Of a DNA stretch of 64,000 nt, positions 45,001 through 55,013 are shown one piece after another. Source of the stretch: Heloderma charlesbogerti (lineage: Eukaryota > Chordata > Lepidosauria > Squamata > Helodermatidae). A program made the translations under genes and the position numbers. The notes beneath the pieces are model-generated. The model was not told the DNA's origin. It saw only the letters and a program-made list of their open reading frames with translations, and ran no database searches. The first letter of the stretch is position 1. Every line of letters starts with the position of its first letter. The stretch covers positions 310,001-374,000 of the forward strand of contig JANEZZ010000407.1 of the NCBI GenBank assembly GCA_026122225.1. The letters are read 5' to 3'.

Positions 45001-46251
45001 AAAGCAAATACCAGCGAAATACGCTGTTCTGGTACCTTGTTCCAAAGCAGGAGGAAATTGCTACCCACTGTGGTGACAGGCTGGACAAGAAGGCTTCGGC
45101 CCTCCTTCACCAAGCGCACATCTCTGTCACAACTGCGGTCGTGCTCCGACTGCCAGAACACAGGACGACGAGAAGAACGGCGCTTGCTGCTGGCAAGCCC
45201 GCACGAGGCCGGCTCGCCTCCGGCATTTCCTTGCAAGGCGCGCATCGCTTCCCCGCGTTTCCCTCAGAGCAGGCCCGTGAGGGGCGGGGCGGGGGCGGCC
45301 ACCCATCGCCTCCTCGTGGGCGCACGGCTGAGCCAGGGCTTGGCCCTGGGCCTCCGCAGTCCCAGTCCCGGAGGGAGCCCAGCCCTTCCCCACCGGGGCC
45401 CGAGAGGCTTTGGCCGACAGCCCCAGGCCTCCCGGGTCGTCGCCCCTGCCGGCAGAGGCTGACGGGGCGCAGCCCACAGCACGTGGCGCCCGCTCCAGCC
45501 GCTCCGCCGCTTCCGCGGCGCGGCCGGGCCTCGTCCACGCGAGGGGCCGGGCGGGGGCGCCGGGCGCCGGGGCAGCCAGCTCCTCGCCGGCGCTCGAGGG
45601 CCAAGCCGGGCCCGCCTGGGGCGCGCGACGCCGAAGGGCGCGAGGCGCGGCGGCCGTACCTATGAGCGCCTGGAAGAGGCTGCTCCGGAAGACGCCGATG
45701 ACCCGCTCCACGGAGCTCCTCAGCTGCCCGTCCTCGGCCCGGCTCAGCTTGGCGCGGTAGTCCTCCAGGAGGCGCAGGGCCCGCCGGGTGTCTGCGGAGA
45801 GGGCCGCACTTGCGGTGTAGGCTCAGCAGCCGGGGGCCGGCGCGCGCCGGGCCCCCGCCACCCCCCCCGCCCTGCCGCGGGGACGCGCGCCCTGCGCGGC
45901 CCGCCGTCCTCGCGGCCGACGCCGGGCGGAGCCGGGCGGCCCGCGGCCTCCCCACGCGCCGCGGCCGGGCGCCTGCTGCACCTCCGCGGGGCGCCGCGCG
46001 GCCCCTCCCCCGCGGGGCGGCTCGGCCGGGGCGCGGGGCTCTGCGCGTGTTCCGAGGCACTGGCGCGGCGGCTCGCGCAGGCGCCAGCCGCGGGGGAGGC
46101 GCGCCGAGCCGGGGCCCCGCGGCGGCGGCGGCGGCTCCCGCAAGCCCCGCGAGTTGTCCAGCCAGGCGGGGCGCGGGCGGGCGGGCGGGGGCGCGCCACC
46201 TTTCGCGCGGGGCGGGGCGGGGCGGGGCTCACCTTGCTTGCGGACGGGCAT
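41865..46251 (-). CDS. DLG1: DLG1 (SAP97) N-terminal coding region, three exons, partial gene
   Basis: Discs large homolog 1 is a membrane-associated guanylate kinase scaffold at cell junctions and synapses. Its N-terminal L27 domain binds other L27 proteins such as CASK. Three minus-strand exons join as 19 nt + 132 nt + 167 nt in phases 1, 1 and 0, giving about 106 residues. The product starts MPVRKQ, contains QLRSSVERV and FQALI (L27, about residues 4-64), crosses an exon join at DIQEFYEV, and goes on through LLDNPK and VQPVNTWE. These match vertebrate DLG1 better than DLG2, whose N-terminus starts similarly but diverges after the L27, or DLG4. All splice sites are AG/GT. Introns are 441 bp and 3628 bp. 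PDZ, SH3 and guanylate-kinase exons are absent and must lie left of position 1. This is the L27-containing isoform start. Confidence 0.93.
42032..42929. other. DLG1 intron 2, unassigned part
   Basis: Unique-looking sequence with a short GT run near 42365. Antisense open frames (up to 180 codons) here have no recognisable content and cross the intron. Confidence 0.4.
42930..43150 (+). mobile_element. Decayed L3/CR1-like 3' fragment
   Basis: Matches in patches to the L3-like 3' UTR (gggaggg-tgctactacactca, ggaacaaaatgctggactgc). It is old and incomplete. Confidence 0.5.
43151..43909. other. DLG1 intron 2, unassigned part
   Basis: No repeat or exon is recognised. Confidence 0.4.
43910..44548 (+). 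mobile_element. CR1 LINE 3' fragment
   Basis: The frame 43794-44318 contains the CR1 post-RT domain ([50 protein letters not shown]). The 3' UTR ends in the ATTCTATG motif. It is in DLG1 intron 2, antisense to the gene. Confidence 0.88.
44549..45249. other. DLG1 intron 2 near exon 2, unassigned
   Basis: No repeat is recognised. GC content climbs toward the CpG island from about 45170. Confidence 0.4.
45660..45791 (-). CDS. DLG1: DLG1 coding exon 2 (L27 helices)
   Basis: The 132-nt exon has phase 1 at both ends. The acceptor CTCTCCGCAG precedes base 45791 and the donor GTACGG follows base 45660. It encodes 43 complete residues plus two split Asp codons, including [14 protein letters not shown] and QLRSSVERV followed by [10 protein letters not shown], which are the helices of the DLG1 L27 domain. 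It is much more GC-rich than most vertebrate orthologues because it sits in the CpG island, and several substitutions are to Gly, Ala or Arg (for example ERVIGVF). Confidence 0.92.
46233..46251 (-). CDS. DLG1: DLG1 coding exon 1 (start codon, MPVRKQ)
   Basis: On the minus strand the ATG is at 46251-46249, followed by five codons and one extra base, then the donor GTGAG at 46232-46228. The six residues MPVRKQ are the canonical start of L27-type DLG1. The 5' UTR and transcription start lie upstream (higher coordinates) in the CpG island and cannot be placed from sequence alone. Intron 1 opens with four tandem GC boxes (46208-46228), so Sp1-type sites lie just inside the transcribed region. Confidence 0.93.
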
Positions 46252-47176
46252 GGCGGGGCGGAGGCGGGCCTCGGCGGAGCCCGCTCCCGCGCCTCCCCTC
46301 CGCGCCGGTCCCGCCGGGCGCCGCGCTCGCAGCCCGAACTTTCCGGGCAAGATGGCGCCGTCGCGGGCTGCCGGCGGAGGCGGAGTCGGGCGGCGGGCCG
46401 CGCCCGGCCGCGCCGCGCCCGCCAATCGCCGCCCGCCGCAGCGCCTCCCGGGCGGGGCCTCCTCCGCCGACAGGTGGCGGGCGGGGCGCCTCCGCCGGAG
46501 CCGCCCGGAAAGTTCGGCGCGGCGCGAGGCGGCGGCTGCCCCGGGCCGGGCCGGGCCGGGCCTGGCGGCGGCTTCCGGGGCCCGGGCGGGGCCGTCCGGG
46601 CGGCGGGGCCGGGCCGTCCCCCGGGCGCTCGGCCGCGCGCCCCGGGCCACGCGCAGGCCCGCCTCGCCCGCCGGAGGCTCCGGCGGGCGGCCGTGGCCGC
46701 GGCGAGCCCGGCCGGCCCGGCTGCTGCCGGCCAGCGGCTCGTCCCGGGCTGCTCGGCGCGCCCGCGGCCTCCCCGCGCTGCCGGGCGGGGCGCCGGGGCG
46801 TCCAGGCGAGTGCGCGGCCGCGGGCCCGCGCCGACAGCCCCGGGGGGCCGGGGGCGTCCCCGCGGCGCCGAAGCCGCGCGCTGCCCTGCCGCCCCGCCGG
46901 GCCCTGCTGCGCCGGCGCGACGCCTCTGCGAGGACGCCTCCGGCCGGGCTCGGATGCCCGCGGCAGCGAGGCGTTGCGCCTGGCGGGCCTCCCGCGCGCT
47001 GGCCGGCCGGCCGGCCGCGGACGCGCCGCGCGCTCAGGCCGCCCCTCCGCCGTGAGCTCCGCGGACGCTCCGCAACACGCGGCCTCGCTCACGTCGGGGA
47101 GCCCATCGCACTCACCTCTCCGCTTGCCCCTGAGCGGGACGCTCGCTTCTCCGTTGGAAACAGTTGTTGTTGTTGT

Positions 47177-48895
47177 TCAGTCGTTCAGTCGTGTCCGACT
47201 CTTCGTGACCCCACGGACCATAGCACGCCAGGCCTTCCTGTCCTGCGCTCTCTCCCGGAGCGAGCTCAAGTTCATATTCATTGCATCCGTGATGCTATCT
47301 AGCCATCTCATCCTCTGCCGTCCCCTTCTCCTTTTGCCTTCAGTCTTTCCCAGCATCAGGGTCTTTTCCAGGGAGTTTTCTCTTCGCATTACGTGGCCAA
47401 AATATTGGAGCTTCAGCTTCATTATCTGTCCTTCCAATGAGCACTCAGGGTTGATTTCCTTTAGGATGGACTGATTTGACCTCCTTGCAGTCCAGGGGAC
47501 TCGTAAGAGTCTTCTCCAGCACCACAGTTCGAAAGCATCAATTCTTCGGCGCTCAGCCTTCCTTATAGTCCAGCTCTCACAGCCATACCTTACTACTGGG
47601 AAAACCATAGCTTTGATTAGACGGACCTTTGTCGGCAAGGTGATGTCTCTGCTTCTTACTATGCTGTCTAGGTTGGCCATAGCTTTCCTCCCAAGGAGCA
47701 AGCGTCTTTTAATTTCATGGCTACAGTCACCGTCTGCGGTGATCTTGGAGCCCAAGAAAGTAAAATCTGTCACTGCTTCCATTTCTTCCCCTTCTATATG
47801 CCAGGAAGTGATGGGGCCAGATGCCATGATCTTCGTTTTTTTAATGTTGAGTTTCAAACCAGCTTTTGCACTCTCCTCTTTCACCTTCAACAAGAGGCTC
47901 TTGAGATCCTCTTCGCTTTCTGCCATTAGGGTGGTATCGTCTGCGTATCGGAGGTTGTTGATAATTCTCCCAGCAATCTTAATTCCGACCTCTGATTCAT
48001 CCAACCCGGCATTTCTCATGATGTACTCTGCATATAAGTTAAATAAGCAGGGTGACAATATGCAGCCTTGTCGTACTCCTTTCCCAATTTTGAACCAATC
48101 GGTTGTTCCATGTCTGGTTCTTACTGTTGCTTCTTGACCCTCGTACAGGTTTCTCAGGAGACAGGTAAGGTGGTCTGGTACTCCCATCACTTTAAGAATT
48201 TGCCAGAGTTTGTTGTGATCCACACAATCAAAGGCTTTAGCGTAGTCAATGAAGCAGAAATAGACGTTTTTCTGGAATTCTCTTGCTTTCTCCATGATGC
48301 AGCGAATGTTGGCGATTTGATCTCTAGTTCCTCTGCCTCTTCGAAACCCAGCTTGTACTTCCGGTAGTTCTCGGTTCGCATACTGCTGAAGCCTAGCTTG
48401 TAGGATTTTGAGCATCACCTTGCTGGCATGTGAAATGAGCGCAATGGTGCGGTAGTTTGAACACTCTTTGGCGTTGCCCTTCTTTGGAATTGGAATGTAA
48501 ACTGACCTTTTCCAGTCTTGTGGCCACTGTTGAGTGTTCCAGATTTGTTGGCATATTGAGTGCAGCACTTTAACAGCATCATCTTTTAGGATTTTAAATA
48601 GCTCGGCTGGAATACTGTCATTTCCGCTAGCTTTGTTGTTACTAATGCTTCCTAAGGCCCACTTGACTTCACTCTCGAGGATGTCTGGCTCAAGTTCAGT
48701 GACCGCACTATCATGGCTATCAGGGACATTCAGATCTTTCCTGTATAGTTCTTCTGTGTATTCTTGCCACCTCTTCTTAATCTCATCTGCTTCTGTGAGG
48801 TCCCTGCCTTCTTTGTCCTTTATCATGCCCGTCTTTGCACAAAACGTTCCCTTGAGATCTCCAATTTTCTTGAAGAGATCTCTAGTCTTTCCCAT
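47177..48895 (-). pseudogene. BovB ORF, reverse-transcriptase half (572 codons)
   Basis: An uninterrupted frame covers the linker (IKDKEGRDLTEADEIKKRWQ), the RT fingers and palm (IPIPKKGNAKECSNYRTIAL, FIDYAKAFDCVDHNKLW, GVRQGCILSPCLFNLYAEYI), the catalytic YADD at about residue 317, the thumb (LGSKITADGDCSHEIKRRLL) and the C-terminal domain (YGCESWTIRKAERRRIDAF, YFGHVMRRENSLEKTLM). All RT catalytic residues are present. It lacks its own endonuclease because of the upstream frameshift. Confidence 0.92.
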
Positions 48896-48978
48896 TCTGT
48901 TGTTTTCCTCAATTTCTTTGCATTGTTCATTTAAGAAGGCCTTCTTGTCTCTCCTTGCTATTCTCTGGAACTCTGCAT

Positions 48979-50205
48979 TCAGTTGGATATATCTTCCCCT
49001 TTCTCCTTGTTTTTCACTTCCCTTCTTTCCTCAGCTACTTGGAAAGCCTCATCAGACAGCCACTTGGCTTTCTTGCATTTCCTTTTCTTTGGGATGGATT
49101 GAGTTGCTGCCTCCTGAACAATGTTACGGACCTCCGTCCATAGTTCCTCAGGCACTCTGTCTATCAGGTCTAATCCCTGAAATCTATTCCTCACCTCCAC
49201 TGTATATTCAAAAGGGATATGATTTAGGTCATACCTGAACGGTTTAGTGGTTTTCCCGACGTTCTTCAATTTAAGCCGAAATTTTGCAAGAAGCAGCTCA
49301 TGATCTGAGCCACAGTCAGCTCCAGGTCTTGTTTTTACTGACTGTATGGAGCTTCTCCATCTTTGGCTGCAAAGGACATAATCAATCTGATTTCGATATT
49401 GACCATCTGGTGACGTCCATGTGTAGAGTCGCCTCTTGTGCTGCTGGAAAAGAGTGTTTGCTATGATCAGCGTGTTCTCTTGGCAAAACTCTATTAGCCT
49501 TTGTCCTGCTTCATTTTGTACACCAAGGCCATGCCTGCCTGTTATCCCGGTGATTTCTTGACTTCCTACTTTAGCATTCCAATCCCCTATGATGAAGAGG
49601 ACATCTTTTTTTGGTGTTAGTTCTAGAAGGTGTTGTAGGTCTTCATAGAACCGATCAACCTCAGCTTCTTTGGCCTCAGTGGTTGGGGCATAGACTTGAA
49701 TTACTGTGATGTTGAATGGTTTGCCTTGGATTCGTACTGAGATCATTCTATCATTTTTAAGATTGTACCCCAGTACTGCTTTTCCCACCCTTTTGTTGAC
49801 TATGAGTGCTACTCCATTTCTTCTAAGGGATTCTTGCCCACAATAGTAGATATGATGGTCACCTGAATTAAATTCGCCCATGCCTGTCCATTTTAGTTCG
49901 CTGATTCCCAAGATGTCGATGTTCAATCTTGTCATCTCATGTTTGACCACCTCCAGCTTACCTTGATTCATTGATCTGACATTCCAGGTTCCTAAACAAT
50001 ATTGTTCTTTACAGCATCGGATTTTCTTTTCACCACCAGACACATCCACAGCTGAGTGTCCTTTCGGGTTTGGCCCAGCCGCTTCACTCTTTCTGGCGCT
50101 ACTTGGAAATACCCTCTGCTCTTCCCCAGTAGCATATTGGACACCTTCCGACCTGAGGGGCTCATCTTCCGGCGTCATCTCTTTTAGCCTTGTGATACTT
50201 TCCAT
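48979..50205 (-). pseudogene. BovB ORF, endonuclease half (408 codons)
   Basis: The apurinic/apyrimidinic-type endonuclease motifs are all visible in order: CLGTWNVRSMNQGK, ISELKWTGMG with the catalytic Glu, VIQVYAPTTEAKE, FIIGDWNAKVGSQE, QIDYVLCSQRW and GSDHELLLAKFRLK with the catalytic His. The enzyme nicks target DNA to prime reverse transcription. The frame ends prematurely after GEDISN because of a one-base deletion, while the family's ORF continues into the RT. Confidence 0.9.
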
Positions 50206-50396
50206 GGGGTTTTCTTGGCAAGAATACTGGAGTGGGTTGCCATTTCCTTCTCCAGTGGACTACATTTTGTCAGAACTCTCTGCCATGACCTGTCCGTCTT
50301 GGGTGGCCCTGCACGGCATAGCTTATGGCTTCACTGAGTTACGCAAGCCCCTTCGCCACAACAAGGCAGTGATCCATGAAGGGGGTTGGAAACAGT

Positions 50397-51834
50397 ACAA
50401 GCGCCCTAAAGCAGTTGGTGAACGTGCGGCGCTTTGCCCTGAGCCTCCAAGCTGCGGGGGGGGGGGGGGGGCTAGGGCTATAAGCCCGGCTTCCATGCAT
50501 GTGCTGCAAGCAGACAGCTGTGCATTCTTGGACAGCAGCTGGGGGAAAGCTGGCTGGAAAAAAATACATGCAGCTTTCTGGGCAATGCTCAGCCACATGG
50601 TACAAGAAGATTTATGAGCTGGATACTTCATTGTGCTTTGTCCATTCTGCCCACATGTGCCTCAAACAGCACAAAAAGCTCCCAGCCTCGCTCTGTATGC
50701 ATTTCTATAAGCTCTAAAGGCTGCAGAATATATGCAGAGGAGCAGAGCTGGTTTCAGGAAGGGAAGCCCAGTGTGGCCGTTGCTCTAGCACTGCTCAGGC
50801 CAGCCGGCCTGCACCAAGGCCCGCCATCGGAGTGCAGAGCTTGGTTGGTGCCGTTGCTGTACATCAGTGGTCTTTTATCCACACCCTGCTTTCCTCCTCA
50901 CTGAGAACTTGTGGGCTGCATGGTTTCCTGTGCACTGTGGGCAGCCAGAGAGAAGGACATGGAATCTTGCAGCAGGTGGTCTTTCCAGCATCAGGACTGC
51001 GGAAGCTCACAGAAGAGTGTAAGGCTTAAAATCTTCTTGTTAGGATCAAATGGGAGAGCCAGAACCTTGGATGTGGTTATGAGCTTCTTGGAGCAAGGGT
51101 CAGATAAAAATGTAACCAATAAAATAAGGATTATGTAAGTCCCGTTTCACTCTCCTGCCATATTCCCTAGAAAGAAAATCTGATTTTGTTGCTCCTAGTT
51201 TGTTTGCATATTCTGCAGAGTTTGCTGCTTACCAAAACAACCAAGTCAGACATTGACAGAAAGGAGAGAATTCTGCAAAAGTTCTTCGAAGGGCCAGAAA
51301 GAGCTGTCCCCAGCACTCCCGCTTGGTGATGCTCCGCATGGAGGGCAGAACCTGAGAGGAGAGTCCAAAGAACTCCACACCTGAACAGAGGACACCACAC
51401 CAGTGCGCAGAGGCCTTCGAGCACTGGCAGGCTGCTTTTATAGGCAGCCCACCACACAGAGGGGAGTGTTTGGGGAAGCTTCTATGACGGGTGGAACCAA
51501 GAGGGAAACCTGAGGGCTGTGGGGTAGTGCAGCAAGAAGCTTTGGATTGCACGAGAGGGAACCGTCTCCGTCCGGAGGAGGACGGCGAGCAGGAGGCTTC
51601 CACAACAAGCCAACTGGATCCAAGGGTGTGTACTGGGATGGCCAAGCTCTTGTCCAGCAAGAAGAAAAAGATTCCTCCCTTGAACTCCTGCTAGCCCAGG
51701 GAGGCTTGAGCAAGCATAAGCGTACATGGGAGGCAGCAGCAAGTGCTCATCCCCATGCGCTTGCACTGGCCCCTGCTTTGGTTTTGCTCCAGCCATATCA
51801 GCCTGCCCACACTTTAAGATCAGAAAGAGAGGCC
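50397..51834. other. Unassigned sequence upstream of DLG1
   Basis: Contains a G-run (about 50456-50472) and antisense open frames to 143 codons (51229-51660) without recognisable content. No exon is supported. Confidence 0.4.
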
Positions 51835-52510
51835 CTTCTCATTTGCCCACCCATGAGAGCAGTCAGGTGGGTGACCACACGTGAGAGGGCCTGCAGTGGC
51901 CCCACACCTTTGGAACAAGCTGCCATTGGAGGTCTGCTATGCTCCATCATTGCAGGCTTTTAACGAGGCCTTGAAAACATATTTTACCTTGGCCTACTCT
52001 TGATATGACTGCTATTGTTGCTGCTGTTAACATCATTGTTGGTTTTACTGTTGGCTTTTATTGGTTTTGGGCCACAGAGGCTTAGTGGTTAAGACGCTGA
52101 ACTGCAGACCGGAAGGTCGGTAGGACAGCAGTTCAAGACCCGAGTGCTGCATGACGGAGTGAGCTCCCGTCTTCAGTCCCAGCTCCTGCCAACCTAGCAG
52201 TTCGAAAACAAGAAATTGCAAGTAGATAACTAGGTACCGCCTCGGTGGGAAAGGTAACAGCGTTCCGTGCACCTCGGTGTTCAGTCATGCCGGCCACATG
52301 ACCACGGAAGCGTCTTCGGACAGCGCTGGCTCTTCGACTTAGAAACGGGGATGAGCACCGCACCCTAGAGTTGGACACGACTGGTTGGGGACACCTTTAC
52401 CTTTATTGTTTTTATATTTTTATCACTTTTAATGTTTAATTGTTTTTATGTATTTTATTGTGAGCCGCCTTGGGAGGGCTTCTGCCTTGAAAGGCGGCCA
52501 AGAAATATTT
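51835..52510 (+). mobile_element. L2-type LINE 3' end, split by a Sauria SINE
   Basis: A decayed coding end (tggaacaagctgccattgga) and a T-rich 3' UTR run to tgagccgccttgggagggct and a poly(A)-type tail. The SINE at 52069-52404 divides the UTR. Confidence 0.72.
52069..52404 (+). repeat. Sauria SINE (squamate-specific) with BovB-type tail
   Basis: Pol III-like head (cttagtggttaagacgctga, gcagttcaagacccgagtgc), conserved centre (taggtaccgcctcggtggga, ggccacatgaccacggaag) and the tail gttggacacgactggttggg, which matches the end of BovB (gagtcggacacgactg). Sauria SINEs are known only from squamates and are thought to be moved by BovB enzymes. This is the main evidence for the host clade. Confidence 0.88.
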
Positions 52511-52779
52511 TAAAGCAAAAGCAAAAGGGCTTTTCTGTGAAAGGCCTGTAGGTTTGGGGGGGGGGCTTGAACCAGGGGCTTTAGGGGAGGAAGTGACCGC
52601 TGAGTTGTGTTGAGCACAAGGGTGACACCAGCACAGAGCACCATCGGTGACCCGCAGGTGTGACAGAGTGCGGTGGAGGAGAACCTTCAGCCAGGCATCT
52701 GGCGTGGGGGCCCCACGGGTCTTTCCAGGACACACTCAGCTGGCTGCCATGGGAGCAGCAGAGAGCTGGGAGTCAGTCA
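52511..52779. other. Unassigned sequence
   Basis: A G-run (about 52556-52566) and no recognised feature. Confidence 0.4.
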
Positions 52780-52930
52780 GCCCTGGCTCACAGCTCCCCT
52801 CCACAGCTGTCAGCTCAGGAGGTGCTGAAGCCCATCTCTCAGCTCTCCACCTGGGGACAATAATACCGACCTACCTTGCAGGGTTGTCGTAAGCTCTACA
52901 AAGATAACGCTTCAGCTATATGAAGGCGCC
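52780..52930 (+). repeat. MIR/CORE-like SINE fragment
   Basis: The stretch ggggacaataataccgacct followed by accttgcagggttgtcgtaa and a gaaggcgcc-type end resembles the 3' half of MIR-like SINEs. Confidence 0.55.
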
Positions 52931-53799
52931 TCCCTTCTGCCATCACAGTGACAGGCGTTTTGTTAATGGACTGAAAATGGCCAGCAAGATATAAGATTGC
53001 AGTGGGAGCGTTGGCCCACCTCTGCCAAGCCAAAGGCAGGGCCAGGTTTCACACAGGCAGTGCACCCAGGGGTGCTGCTGACTGGGGTTCAGGTATGAGT
53101 GCCCTGTCACAGCATGCCCCAGGACTGAAGCAGTCCAAATGTTCAGCAGAGGGGCTTTGGAGGGTGCTGTTTTCCTGCTTCCAGCTCCCTCTCCGTGTGT
53201 CTTTTAAAAGGTGGTGTGGCGTGGGGGGACTTTTCCTTCTCACTTTGCAGCTGTCAGGGGCCAAGGCTGGACCCGCTGCCTGGCAGGGAGGGAGCCATGC
53301 CGTCCCTCAGTGATGCTGTAGGACGACAAGAGTCCTGCCAAAGCCATGGCTGTGCAGAGCACAGGGCAGCCCCCTGACACTAGGTTGGGCGCTCCATGAA
53401 AGCAATGAATGGCCACTTTTTCGACCCAACAATGCGAAGGCCACTTTGCTCTGGAGTCTTGCGACCCGTGAAACCCATGCACAGGGTTCTTGTGCTGCTG
53501 CTGCTTGAGAGAGAGCTCATTCATGGGAGATAACATCTCTTGGCACAGCCTCCTTCCTCACTTCAGGGCAATGGCCATTGTTCCCACTCTGTAGATTACT
53601 TAATGTGCCTTTCTAGGGATGCCTTTGATGCAGCTGGAGGCTGGCCAGGCGCGATGTGCAGTGCAAGACGCACTCTCTGCTGGAGGGGAGGGCTGACTCG
53701 GAAAGGGCGACTGGGGTTATGCTGGATAGCTCAACAATAGCTCTGTGTGTGAAATGCGGGGACGGGATGCATCTCGCGCTAGGGTATATTAGGAAAGGG
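52931..53799. other. Unassigned sequence
   Basis: Moderately GC-rich with only short frames. No exon or repeat is recognised. Confidence 0.4.
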
Positions 53800-54690
53800 A
53801 CTGAAGATAATGCTGCTGATACCATAATGCCTTTATACATATCTGTGGTGCAACCACACTTGGAATAATAGCTACAGGTCTGGTCACCACCCCTAAGAAA
53901 GGATACTGCAGACCTGGGAAAGGAGCAGAAAAGAGCAACTCAAATAATCAAAGGGCTGGAGGAGGTTATGAGAGAAAAGCTAATGGGGCAGGGAGTTAGC
54001 TTACAAAAAAAGATGACTAAGGGGGAACATGATAGAGGTTTATAAAATTATATGTGTGTGCAGAAAGTGGACAGAGATATTTACTTCCTGTCTTCTACTA
54101 GAACTTGGGGCCATCCCATGAAATTATTGATTGATTGATTGATTGATTGCATTTATACCCCGCCTTTTTTCCTCTTGGAAGGAACCCGAGGCGGCTTACA
54201 TTATCTACCTCCTCTCCATTTTATCCTCACAACAACAACCCTGTGAGGTGGGTTGGGCTGAGAGTCTGTGACTGGCCCAAAGTCACCCAGTGAGCTTCCA
54301 TGGCCGAGTGGGGACTAGAACCCAGATCTCCCAGCTCCTAGTCCAACACTCTTGCCACTACACCACACTGGCAGTAGATTCCACACAGACCAAGGCAAGT
54401 ACTTTTCACACGATGTATAATTGATTTATGGCATTTGCTGCCACAAGTTGTGATGACGGCCACAACTGCGGATAGTTTTAAAGGGGTATAAGATGGATTG
54501 GGAGGGGCTGTGAATAGCTATGAGGCAACTGGGCTGCATGGAACCCACTGGATGTCAGTCACTAGAAAGCAACCTCAGGGGTGGGCTCCTGCCTTCAAGC
54601 CCCCTGCTTGTGGGCTTCCCTTTGGGGTATCTGGTGGTCCACTGTAGGAACAGGATGCTGTGATCCAGCTTCAGTTCTTAGGTTCAGATT
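53800..54690 (+). mobile_element. L3/CR1-like LINE 3' end with a SINE insertion
   Basis: Decayed coding end (caaccacacttggaataata, gaacttggggccatcccatg), resuming after the SINE with agattccacacagaccaagg, and a 3' UTR with gcttccctttggggtatctg. Divergence is higher than for the 26020 copy. Confidence 0.72.
54122..54375 (-). repeat. tRNA-promoter SINE with L2-like tail, inserted in L3-like LINE
   Basis: Antisense copy of the family seen at 1-262: gcatttataccccgcctttt, cctgtgaggtgggttgggct, tgggtgac-complement agtcacccagtgagcttcca, and box B complement gggactagaacccagatctc. An ATTG microsatellite marks its 3' end (54122-54149). Confidence 0.83.
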
Positions 54691-55013
54691 TCTCAAAGTA
54701 GCAGTGATCTGTGCAGATGCTGTAAAGGGCAGTGGGTCTGTGCAGTAGTAAGAGGGGCAAAATAGCATTCTGCTCCATGATCAATGTTTGGTTTATGTGT
54801 GTACCAACAGTACCATTCCTTCCTTCAAATATTTATATATTGCTGCTCAGTGCACCAGAGGTGGCAGGCACACAGAAATGGAGGATAAGGCTATCAAAGG
54901 CTTCTAGTCATGAGACGCACCCCTCACAGGCAGACATACAGGATTCATTATTTTATTCATTTATTTATTAGCAATATTTATATACCACTTCTTATTTGAA
55001 ACAAATTCTGTTT
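54691..55013. other. Unassigned sequence and LINE tail
   Basis: No gene. The last part (54944-55003, ttatttattagcaatattta then tataccacttcttatttg) is an antisense LINE 3' tail of L2 type. Confidence 0.45.

Larger units (their letters stand above)
45250..47120 (-). promoter_or_regulatory. DLG1: CpG-island promoter of DLG1
   Basis: About 1.9 kb of extremely GC- and CpG-rich sequence surrounds DLG1 exons 1 and 2, in sharp contrast to the AT-balanced flanks. Visible elements include a YY1-type motif CAAGATGGCGCC (46348-46359), a CCAAT box reading ATTGG on the minus strand near 46428, GC boxes near 46208-46228 and 46451, and a 15-bp inverted motif pair (46334-46348 and 46503-46517) containing ETS-like CCGGAA. 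No TATA box is seen, as expected for a housekeeping CpG promoter. The long open frames here on both strands reflect low stop-codon density, not genes. Confidence 0.88.
47165..50384 (-). mobile_element. RTE-BovB LINE, full length (3.22 kb), nearly intact, with 12-bp target duplication
   Basis: The 3' end (gttgttcagtcgttcagtcg) is at left and the 5' end (ccccttcatggatcactgcc on the minus strand) at right. It is flanked by GTTGGAAACAGT (47153-47164 and 50385-50396). The endonuclease frame (50205-48979) and RT frame (48895-47177) together cover almost the whole single ORF of the family. The only evident break is a one-base deletion near 49010, in a GGG run that other copies keep. It is the best preserved LINE in the window and lies about 0.9 kb upstream of the DLG1 start codon. 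Confidence 0.95.

Noticed and set aside
45810..47474. A 554-codon plus-strand frame and several long frames on both strands around 45.1-47.1 kb
   Set aside because: They arise from the stop-poor CpG island. Composition is Ala/Arg/Gly/Pro only, the longest runs on into antisense BovB, and the true coding exons here are the short DLG1 ones on the minus strand.
47177..48895. The 572-codon minus frame as a host enzyme gene
   Set aside because: It is the RT half of a BovB LINE with target duplication, not a host gene.
50456..50472. G-runs (also 36853, 40451, 52556, 62614) as quadruplex regulatory sites
   Set aside because: Single homopolymer runs of variable length; more likely unstable or error-prone repeats than specific structures.
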